This document shows, piece after piece, positions 1-5,846 of a stretch of DNA of 6,388 bases. A model generated the notes under the pieces. It searched no databases, was not told the DNA's origin, and was given only the letters and a program-made list of their open reading frames with translations. Each line of letters opens with the position of its first letter. Position 1 is the stretch's first letter. The position numbers were made by a program, and so were the translations under genes. Source of the stretch: Nitrospinales bacterium (GTDB taxonomy: Bacteria > Nitrospinota_A > UBA7883 > JACRGQ01); assembly GCA_023248615.1 (NCBI GenBank), contig JAHFEI010000112.1, positions 447 through 6,834 on the forward strand, in the 5' to 3' direction.

Positions 1-53
1 ACGGAGTACGCACGAAGACTTACGATTGGCATAATTTGGGGAGAGCAGATTGA
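1..53 (+). other. Possible 3' end of an upstream CDS
   Basis: Two forward frames are open from the left edge and stop just before the cytochrome gene. One stops at TGA 51-53 and would end in YDWHNLGRAD, 2 nt before the ATG at 56. The other stops at TAA 32-34 and would end in EDLRLA. Either would put an upstream gene in the same operon as the cytochrome. At most 17 codons are visible, so this cannot be told from chance and no function can be given. Confidence 0.25.
38..45 (+). promoter_or_regulatory. Ribosome binding site that decides the cytochrome start
   Basis: The purine run GGGGAGAG lies 10 nt upstream of ATG 56 but only 4 nt upstream of the in-frame TTG at 50. This favours ATG 56 as the true start. 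No convincing promoter is visible in the 37 bases before it, so transcription probably begins outside the window. Confidence 0.6.
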
Positions 54-55
54 AG

Positions 56-2623
56 ATGAACCGCATAGCCAGCCTTCTGGGCGTATGCCTTGGCATTATC
101 CTGCTGTCCTATTCCCCAGCATCCGCCAAGGATTTCGGTAGCCTTATAAGCCCAGGCGACCTTTCCTCCTACCACAAGGAACTGGACGGGCTATCCAACT
201 GTACCAAGTGCCACGTTGTCGGTAGCGGCATACAAGATGAAACCTGCAATAGTTGCCACAAGGATATAGCCGCCGCAGGGCTGGCAAAAAAAGGACTCCA
301 TGGCTCCGTGACTGACCAGCGTTGCGTGGAATGCCACAAGGATCACAAAGGCCGTAGCTTCAGCATGATAGACTGGGATCCGAAAAAATTTGACCATAGC
401 AAGACCGGTTACAAACTTCTGGGCAAGCACGAAAAGACCAACTGCGAGAAGTGCCATAAAACAAAGACAAAACTCGGCCTGTCCAGCTATCTGGGCTTGA
501 ACACCACCTGCAAGAGTTGCCACGATGATGTACATAAGGGAACACTTAAAGACACATGCGAAACCTGCCACAATACCGTATCGTGGAAAGGCAAAGAGGT
601 AAACTTCGACCACAACAAGGCGTACAAGCTCGACGGCAAGCACGTGGATGTAAAATGCCAGAAGTGCCACCCGGTAACCGCCATGTTCCGTGTTGAAGAG
701 AAAGAAAAGTGCATAACCTGCCACAAGAAGGATGACAAGCACAAAGGGCAACTGGGCGCCGCCTGCGAAAAATGCCACGTTACCACCGGCTGGAAGAACC
801 TGTCGCTTGACCACGCGAAGACCAAATACCCGCTTGAGGGCAAGCATATAGAAGTGAAGTGCGAAAAGTGCCACGCCGACAGGTCGAAAGGCTCGTTCAA
901 GATTGCCAAGTTCGACACCTGCGACTCTGCCGGATGCCACGACAAGGGCAAGTTCGGCAATGTGCATGAGCCGCAATTCCAGGGGCAACGGTGCGACAAG
1001 TGCCATACGGTAACGGGCTTCAAGCCATCCCTCTTCAAGCACGAGGGCGAGGACTACAAGGGCTTTAAATTAAAAGGCAAGCATGCCGAAGTGAAATGCG
1101 AAAAGTGCCACAGGCCGCACCAGGTTACGAAGGTGGCGCTTTACAAGCCTATTGATACCTCCACATGCAACACGGTGGGATGCCACGACGTGAAAGAAAG
1201 AGGCAACATACACGGCATACAGTTCAAGGGCCAACGGTGCGAAACCTGCCACGTCGAAGAGGGCTGGAAACCGGCGAGGTTCGACCATGCGGCCGAGGCC
1301 TACAACGGGTACAAGCTTGTGGGCAAGCACGCCGAAGTGAAATGTGAAAAATGCCACAGGCCCGACCCGGCGACAAAGGTTGTGCAGTTCAAGCCCATGG
1401 ATACCTCCACATGTAGCGTAGCCGGATGCCACGACATAAAAGAAAGGGGCAACATACATGGCCCCCAATTCAAGGATCACAAGTGCGCAGAATGCCACGT
1501 CGTGCAGGGATGGAAACCTTCCCTCTTCAAGCACAGCGCGGAAACCTACAAGGGATACAAGCTTGAAGGCAAACATGCCGAGGCAAAATGTGAAAAATGC
1601 CATAAACCCACAGCGGAGGGCGGCGCGGACGTATATAAGCCGATAAGCACCAAGAGCTGTACATCTGTAGCATGCCACAAGGACGAACATGCCGGGCAGT
1701 TCTTCGATAAAAAATGCGAAGATTGCCATACCGTGAAAGGCTGGAAAGAACTTACCTTCAACCATAACAGGCAATCGCGCTTCCCGCTTGAAGGCAAACA
1801 CACCTCCGCCAAATGCGAAAAGTGCCACCAAAGCAAGGTGTGGAAGCCGGTAAAGACCGAATGTATAGCCTGCCATTCCAAAGAAGACGACAAGGCCCAT
1901 AAAGGCAAGATGGGAGAAAAATGCGAACAGTGCCATACGACCCAGTCGTGGGACCCAAAGAGCTTCTTCCATGAAGTCACAGGCTTTACGCTTGATGGGG
2001 CGCACACGCAGATAACATGTAACGCCTGCCATAAGGCCAAGGGCGTGTTCACAGGGTTGGGGCCAGACTGCACCAAGTGCCATTCCGACCCGCACTTCAA
2101 CCAGTTCGGCCAGGCATCGTGCCAGGAATGCCACACCGCCAAAAACTGGTTCCCGGAGCGGTTCCGCCACAACCTTACAGGCTTCCGGCTGGAAGGCGGG
2201 CATCGGGTAACCGACTGTGAAAAGTGCCACAGGGGACGCGTATACCGGAGTGTTACGACAGACTGCTACAGGTGCCATGCGGCACAATACGCCGCCCCTG
2301 CTGCGGCGTCTTACCACTCATCCGGCAACACCAACTGCACCGAATGCCATAAGCAGTACGGCTGGACTCCCGCTAGCTTCACACACAAGAGCATGACCTT
2401 CGGCGGCGCGCATCTTGCCATAAAATCTACCTGCGCCAAATGCCACACCGGTAGCGGGGCAACCCTTGCCCTGAAATGGGCGGGCACAACCTCCGAATCG
2501 CAGTGCAGCAAGTGCCATGCGACCACGTACGCAACAAAACACACCACATGCCCGACAGACTGCGAGCTTTGCCATAAAACATCATCATGGAAGGGGGCGA
2601 CATCGCTCGTCACATGCAACTGA
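56..2623 (+). CDS. Secreted 33-heme c-type cytochrome built of three-heme modules
   Basis: This is probably a periplasmic or outer-membrane-associated electron-transfer protein with covalent c-type hemes. From ATG 56 it is 855 residues (TTG at 50 would add two). Residues 1-24 form a signal peptide ending in PASA. I count 29 CxxCH sites and four CX4CH sites (CDSAGCH, CNTVGCH, CSVAGCH, CTSVACH), giving 33 heme sites between residues 49 and 840, about one per 24 residues. Many extra His residues (FDH, FKH, GKH, IHG) could supply bis-His ligands. The chain is modular: CxxCH, GW/SW, F-x-H, L-x-GKH, CEKCH, then a third heme site. First hemes of modules start near residues 90, 168, 237, 313, 395, 477, 554, 623, 689, 761 and 836. 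This recalls triheme c7-type polymers such as Geobacter GSU1996, but with ten full modules. Residues 832 and 854 are Cys outside heme motifs. The stop overlaps a start codon of the barrel gene. The heme-protein call is certain; its location and partners are inferred. Confidence 0.95.
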   Translation: MNRIASLLGVCLGIILLSYSPASAKDFGSLISPGDLSSYHKELDGLSNCTKCHVVGSGIQDETCNSCHKDIAAAGLAKKGLHGSVTDQRCVECHKDHKGRSFSMIDWDPKKFDHSKTGYKLLGKHEKTNCEKCHKTKTKLGLSSYLGLNTTCKSCHDDVHKGTLKDTCETCHNTVSWKGKEVNFDHNKAYKLDGKHVDVKCQKCHPVTAMFRVEEKEKCITCHKKDDKHKGQLGAACEKCHVTTGWKNLSLDHAKTKYPLEGKHIEVKCEKCHADRSKGSFKIAKFDTCDSAGCHDKGKFGNVHEPQFQGQRCDKCHTVTGFKPSLFKHEGEDYKGFKLKGKHAEVKCEKCHRPHQVTKVALYKPIDTSTCNTVGCHDVKERGNIHGIQFKGQRCETCHVEEGWKPARFDHAAEAYNGYKLVGKHAEVKCEKCHRPDPATKVVQFKPMDTSTCSVAGCHDIKERGNIHGPQFKDHKCAECHVVQGWKPSLFKHSAETYKGYKLEGKHAEAKCEKCHKPTAEGGADVYKPISTKSCTSVACHKDEHAGQFFDKKCEDCHTVKGWKELTFNHNRQSRFPLEGKHTSAKCEKCHQSKVWKPVKTECIACHSKEDDKAHKGKMGEKCEQCHTTQSWDPKSFFHEVTGFTLDGAHTQITCNACHKAKGVFTGLGPDCTKCHSDPHFNQFGQASCQECHTAKNWFPERFRHNLTGFRLEGGHRVTDCEKCHRGRVYRSVTTDCYRCHAAQYAAPAAASYHSSGNTNCTECHKQYGWTPASFTHKSMTFGGAHLAIKSTCAKCHTGSGATLALKWAGTTSESQCSKCHATTYATKHTTCPTDCELCHKTSSWKGATSLVTCN
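920..1696 (+). repeat. In-gene tandem repeat, 246 bp (82-residue) period
   Basis: Within the cytochrome gene, the first Cys codons of the four CX4CH sites lie at 920, 1166, 1412 and 1658, exactly 246 bp apart. The CxxCH that follows lies at 992, 1238 and 1484, also 246 bp apart, and then at 1715 after a five-residue shortening. Units beginning N-[IV]-H at 959, 1205 and 1451 share long stretches such as GKHAEVKCEKCHRP and DTSTC. These are coding repeats, each holding three heme sites, and look like fairly recent internal duplications compared with the more diverged flanking modules. Confidence 0.85.
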
Positions 2624-2631
2624 TGATGGAC

Positions 2632-3900
2632 ATGAAAAAACTGTTATCGAAAATCCTTTGCGCCGCCGCCATTTCCGCAACGGCTCCAGCGGCGGCATAT
2701 GCCGTGGAGCTCCACGGGCGCATATCCGAATCGGTATTCATGCTGAGCGATGATGCGACCGTGCAAAACTACAACTACAGCCGCACACGGCTAAACCTTG
2801 ATGCGACCGATATCTACGGCAAGGACGAGACGTTCCGGTTCGATGGCTCGTACCGCACGAAAGGCCAGTACGACTACAACAGCAAGACCCCCGATACGCG
2901 GGTTGACGTGATGAACATCGAAATGCGCCGGATGTTCGCCGATACGGACGTTACGCTTGGCAGGCAATATATAGACAGCCTTATAGGCGCCCGCGTGGAC
3001 GGTGTGCTGTTCCAAAACTACCTCAGCAAGGAAGCGGGAGTGGGAGCCTTTGGCGGTACCGCACCCGACCCGTATTCGGACGATTTCACCAGCGCCTTCA
3101 CCACCTACGGAGCGTATGGCTTCTGGAAAGAAAAGTCCATGGGAGCCACGGCCGGATATGCATCCACCATGTTCAAGGGAAAAGAAGATACGGCTTACCT
3201 GTTCGGCTCCGGCTACCTTACGCCGGATGACTCGTTGAGCATGTACAGCTCGCTACGGATGGACCACAACATAACCACAAAAAACGGCTGGGACATAACG
3301 AACCTCCTCCTCACCGCAAACTACCGGTGGGACAGGGTTGCCAGGGTAAACCTCGCCCTGAACCAGTACCGGGGGTTGTGGATGCAGGAATCTATGGACT
3401 ATAACGTGAGCCACGAGATGCAACGGTCGGCCAGGGTATATGCCGATTACAACATCACCCGCGAGCAGAAGCTCTACACCCATGCCGACTACCGCACTAG
3501 GGACAGCGACAACAAGAGCGCCTCCCTTTACGGGCTGGGATACAAAATTTCCGAGATGGTGGGTTCCATGTACATGAACGCCGCCTACAGGGGGATAAAC
3601 TATTTCACCACGACATCAACGCAGATGTTCCTGGCGCTGGGCGCACAGCCGATGGACGACGTTTCGGCGGAATTCAGCATAACATCCACCACAAGCCAGC
3701 AGGAAAAATCCTCTAACGACATGTCGCAGATGATCTACTCTGCCTCGGCGGACTGGCAGATAACCAAGTCGCTCTACTTCAACGGGCTGGTGGAGTACTC
3801 GGCCGAGAAGTTCCTGTCGATGGATTCCGTATACCTGGCAAAATATAAAGACGAATACAAGTCCACCGCCATCTACGCCAACCTGGCCTACCGCTTCTAA
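2632..3900 (+). CDS. Outer-membrane beta-barrel (porin-like) protein
   Basis: A 422-residue product from ATG 2632. It opens MKKLLSK and has an alanine-rich signal peptide ending AAAYA before VELHG (about residue 24). The mature chain (about 398 residues) has no Cys. It is full of short stretches alternating polar and aromatic/hydrophobic residues, as in transmembrane beta strands, and ends in NLAYRF, a typical C-terminal Phe signal for barrel insertion. A segment near residues 97-120 (TLGRQ...GARVDGVLF) resembles one seen in other porin-like barrels. I would guess 16-18 strands. In-frame ATGs at 2614, 2623 and 2626 are alternative starts. ATG 2623 overlaps the cytochrome stop (TGATG), and no start has a good ribosome binding site, so translation is probably coupled to the cytochrome. 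Size and context recall the barrels of Geobacter-type porin-cytochrome complexes (OmbB/ExtB class), but no family can be assigned by eye. Confidence 0.85.
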   Translation: MKKLLSKILCAAAISATAPAAAYAVELHGRISESVFMLSDDATVQNYNYSRTRLNLDATDIYGKDETFRFDGSYRTKGQYDYNSKTPDTRVDVMNIEMRRMFADTDVTLGRQYIDSLIGARVDGVLFQNYLSKEAGVGAFGGTAPDPYSDDFTSAFTTYGAYGFWKEKSMGATAGYASTMFKGKEDTAYLFGSGYLTPDDSLSMYSSLRMDHNITTKNGWDITNLLLTANYRWDRVARVNLALNQYRGLWMQESMDYNVSHEMQRSARVYADYNITREQKLYTHADYRTRDSDNKSASLYGLGYKISEMVGSMYMNAAYRGINYFTTTSTQMFLALGAQPMDDVSAEFSITSTTSQQEKSSNDMSQMIYSASADWQITKSLYFNGLVEYSAEKFLSMDSVYLAKYKDEYKSTAIYANLAYRF

Positions 3901-3922
3901 CCTCCGCTACAAAACGAAACAC

Positions 3923-3953
3923 CACCGGAAGGCGGCGGCGCTATCAGCCGGTG
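3923..3953 (-). terminator. Weak candidate terminator for the TauE/SafE gene
   Basis: In the short convergent gap, CACCGG (3923-3928) and CCGGTG (3948-3953) can pair as a 6 bp stem with a 19-nt loop. Read on the minus strand, the stem is followed by GTGTTTCGTTTTG, a broken U-rich stretch. The right arm overlaps the last codons and stop region of the transporter. On the plus strand no T run follows, so the barrel gene has no obvious terminator of its own here. Confidence 0.3.
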
Positions 3954-4699
3954 ATGCCGCGATACAGCAACTGTGTGCCGATAAAAACCAGCCAGATGAG
4001 CAACGCAACGCGAAGCGGCTTTCCCGGAACCATAGACGCCGTATAAGCTCCGATGACGGAGCCGAAAACGCCACCGGTAACAAGCTTTGCGAACATCGGC
4101 CAATCCATGTTTCCCATGCTGAGATGCAACCCGCCACCAACGGCAGACAGTACCAGCCCAAAGACTATATCCGTTCCCACCACGGTGCAGGCAAAAAGCC
4201 GGGTGGTGTATAAAAGGAGCAGTGTGCCCAATGCGCCCGCGCCCGCGCTAGAAAAGCCGACCTCGATGCCGATAAAAAAAGTCACCACCGGGATAATGTA
4301 TATCATCTTTTCCGAATACCGCAGTTCGATGTGCCGGAGCATGAGGATAATATTCAGCAACGAGGAAAAAAGGACTATCACCCCCACGACGATAAGCACG
4401 AAGAGTTTTAGCCCGTGGTTTTCGGAGAAATGCCTTAACAGGAAGGTGCCTACGATAACGCCGGGCAGGCCGCCCGCCACCATGATGGCGAGGTGTTTTT
4501 TATCTACCCTCCCTTTCAGGTAATAGGATATCCCCGCCGGTATCTTTACGATTGTGGCAAAGCTGAGCGCGGTTCCCACTGCCACGGCTGGCTCCAGCCC
4601 CAGAAAGAGCATAAGCACAGGCGCGGTGACGGTACCGGCTCCCACGCCTGTTACCGAGATTGCGAAAGCAATCAGGAAGCCTATAAGGACTACAATCAT
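3944..4699 (-). CDS. Sulfite exporter TauE/SafE family membrane transporter
   Basis: A 251-residue, strongly hydrophobic inner-membrane protein with about eight predicted membrane segments, the usual size for this family (formerly DUF81). The two related halves typical of the family are visible. The first has GVGAGTVTAP (18-27) followed by AVGTALSFATIVKIPAG (40-56). The second has SSAGAGALG (150-158) followed by VVGTDIVFGLVLSAVGG (173-189). The start is ATG 4699, with GGAG 5 nt upstream. Family members move sulfite, sulfoacetate, sulfonates or other sulfur anions, and the substrate cannot be read from sequence. The sulfate-reduction genes upstream on the same strand make a sulfur oxyanion likely (inference). 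A 173-nt gap holding a hairpin separates it from cysH, so it may have its own promoter. Confidence 0.88.
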   Translation of the reverse strand: MIVVLIGFLIAFAISVTGVGAGTVTAPVLMLFLGLEPAVAVGTALSFATIVKIPAGISYYLKGRVDKKHLAIMVAGGLPGVIVGTFLLRHFSENHGLKLFVLIVVGVIVLFSSLLNIILMLRHIELRYSEKMIYIIPVVTFFIGIEVGFSSAGAGALGTLLLLYTTRLFACTVVGTDIVFGLVLSAVGGGLHLSMGNMDWPMFAKLVTGGVFGSVIGAYTASMVPGKPLRVALLIWLVFIGTQLLYRGITG

Positions 4700-4730
4700 T
4701 CTCTCTCCAGGAAAAGCCGTTAAGCGGGCG

Positions 4731-4767
4731 ACCCCTTTATCGGTCGGGGCCGTACCCTTTTATTCGG
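4731..4767. repeat. Pair of short direct repeats upstream of the transporter
   Basis: Plus-strand ACCCCTTTATCGG (4731-4743) is echoed by ACCCTTTTATTCGG (4754-4767), start to start 23 bp, about two helical turns. The pair sits 32-68 bp upstream of the TauE/SafE start. This is the arrangement expected of a regulator binding to two sites on one face of the DNA, but no known operator is recognised and a chance origin is possible. Confidence 0.35.
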
Positions 4768-4785
4768 CTAACTCGTAACGGGAAA

Positions 4786-4809
4786 GGGACAACCGCTACC
4801 GGTTGCCCC
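4786..4809 (-). terminator. Likely terminator of the sulfite reductase-tusA-cysH operon
   Basis: GGGACAACCG (4786-4795) and CGGTTGCCCC (4800-4809) form a stem around the 4-nt loop CTAC. On the plus strand there is one A/C mismatch. In the minus-strand RNA the same position is a G-U wobble, so all ten pairs form, and the stem is followed by UUUCCCGUU. This asymmetry, with the position 63 nt past the cysH stop, points to a terminator for the minus-strand operon. The U run is short, so termination may be partial and allow some read-through into the transporter gene. Confidence 0.6.
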
Positions 4810-4872
4810 GCTTGTGGAAAGTGCGGAAAGGTTTTGGAACCATCTTTACCCCCACCCCCCGGTGCCTGCCTG

Positions 4873-5574
4873 TTATTCCACCGCTTCTACGGATATAAGC
4901 GGCCTAGTGTGTATGCCGCACTCGCCGCCACACTTGGAGGTGCCTATCCACCTGCCTGCGCGCTCGTTGTCATCCGAAGTTATCGATGTGCAAGGCGAAC
5001 AGCCGAGAGAGCGGTAGCCCCGGCGGTACAGTTCGTTTGCCGGAACGCTGTACACGGCAAGGTACTGCCATATTTCGCGCTCCTTAAACAGCAGTATCGG
5101 GTTAAGCTTTATCAGCCCCTTGTCGCGCTCCTCCACCTCTTTATAGTCGGTGCGGGTGCGCCCTTCGGTGCAACGCAGTCCGGTTATCCAGCACTTCACA
5201 TTCATATCTTTAACAGCTTCCCTTACCGGCTCCACCTTGTAGATGTTGCAACAAGTGTCGGGGTCTGTCTTGTACAGCTCGCTTGCAGGCTCTGCCGACT
5301 GGTATATCTTCAGCGATGGATGCCTCTTCACCAGCTTGTTCATGTAGTCTATCGTCTCTTTCGGCTTGAACGGAGTGGTTACGATGAAGCCCCGCGCTTT
5401 AGGGTTTACCCGTACGGCCAAATCCCACACAACCATGGAATCCTTGCCCAGTGAATTCGCAACCACTGCGCCATCGCCGTACTTGTCGTAATGCTCCCTC
5501 AACAGCCTCTCCGCCCTCTCTACCTTTTCGCCGAAGTGAAGGCTATCTACCAATTCCTGCAAGTTCTCGCTCAT
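4873..5574 (-). CDS. cysH: Phosphoadenosine/adenosine phosphosulfate reductase, [4Fe-4S] type
   Basis: A 233-residue cytoplasmic enzyme that reduces activated sulfate (APS, possibly PAPS) to sulfite using thioredoxin. The fold belongs to the adenine-nucleotide alpha hydrolase/PP-loop group: NSLGKDSMVVWDL at 40-52 is the nucleotide loop. The Cys pair at 108-109 (CCNIYKVEP) and the C192-x2-C195 pair (GCSPCT) are the four ligands of the [4Fe-4S] cluster that marks assimilatory APS reductases. ECGIH at 218-222 carries the catalytic Cys219. The usual substrate-site Asp-Thr-Gly is replaced by Thr-Thr-Pro (66-68), and an extra Cys215 sits four residues before the catalytic one. Start ATG 5574 has a purine-rich AAGGGAAAG just upstream. 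The gene lies 19 nt after the TusA-like gene, in one operon with the sulfite reductase that would use its product. APS is the more likely substrate given the cluster. Confidence 0.9.
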   Translation of the reverse strand: MSENLQELVDSLHFGEKVERAERLLREHYDKYGDGAVVANSLGKDSMVVWDLAVRVNPKARGFIVTTPFKPKETIDYMNKLVKRHPSLKIYQSAEPASELYKTDPDTCCNIYKVEPVREAVKDMNVKCWITGLRCTEGRTRTDYKEVEERDKGLIKLNPILLFKEREIWQYLAVYSVPANELYRRGYRSLGCSPCTSITSDDNERAGRWIGTSKCGGECGIHTRPLISVEAVE

Positions 5575-5593
5575 GTTTCTTTCCCTTATACCG

Positions 5594-5839
5594 TTAATTG
5601 TTTTTTCTTACCTGGAGGCGGAAATGGCTTTCCCCCTCCTTTTTTACGCTTACTATCGTGTGTCCTTCTTCCTTAAGCTGTATGGAGATGTTCTTCACCG
5701 GTTCACCGGTTTGGCAAACCAGCTCCAGCACCTGCCCGTCGGCAAGCTCTTCTATCGCCAGCTTGGTCAACACAAACGACATGGGGCATACCTCTTCCGA
5801 TATGTCTATAAACTTGTCCGCCAATACCGCTTCCGCCAT
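5594..5839 (-). CDS. TusA/SirA-family sulfur carrier protein
   Basis: An 81-residue protein of the small TusA (SirA/YeeD) fold, at the family's normal length. The signature is at 12-32: DISEEVCPMSF, then LTKLAIEEL, with Cys18 as the persulfide-carrying residue. GQVLELV (35-41) and LKEEGHTIVSVKKEG (55-69) match the later conserved strands and helix. The common CPxP motif reads CPMS here, so the second Pro is lost, and there is a second Cys at 42. ATG 5839 lies 7 nt after the sulfite reductase stop. A GGAGGTAAGGA segment overlapping that stop supplies the ribosome binding site. Family members pass sulfur to tRNA thiolation, cofactor synthesis or sulfur oxidation/reduction enzymes. Its position between sulfite reductase and cysH suggests a role in handling sulfide or persulfide in sulfate assimilation (inference). 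Confidence 0.88.
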   Translation of the reverse strand: MAEAVLADKFIDISEEVCPMSFVLTKLAIEELADGQVLELVCQTGEPVKNISIQLKEEGHTIVSVKKEGESHFRLQVRKNN

Positions 5840-5846
5840 GCCGTCC

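Noticed and set aside
26..42. TTGGCATAATTTGGGG resembling a sigma-54 -24/-12 promoter
   Set aside because: It lacks the GC at -12, and transcription would start at or inside the start codon of the cytochrome gene; it more likely includes the ribosome binding site.
191..1042. 283-codon minus-strand open frame rich in hydrophobic residues
   Set aside because: Antisense shadow of the heme-binding region; the apparent hydrophobicity comes from reading Lys and His codons backwards.
920..1696. Regularly spaced repeats that could suggest a repeat array such as CRISPR
   Set aside because: The repeats are 246 bp long, in frame, and encode heme-binding modules; there are no short palindromic repeats with unique spacers.
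1070..2317. Long open frame of 415 codons on the minus strand, antisense to the cytochrome
   Set aside because: It is a mirror of the cytochrome's biased, Cys/His/Lys-rich codon repeats. It has no recognisable domain, and the plus-strand frame is unquestionably coding.
4053..4523. 156-codon plus-strand open frame inside the transporter region
   Set aside because: Antisense to the clear TauE/SafE family protein; composition is low in aromatic residues and shows no domain.
4834..5454. 206-codon plus-strand open frame opposite cysH
   Set aside because: Shadow of cysH, whose cluster and catalytic motifs are all intact on the minus strand.
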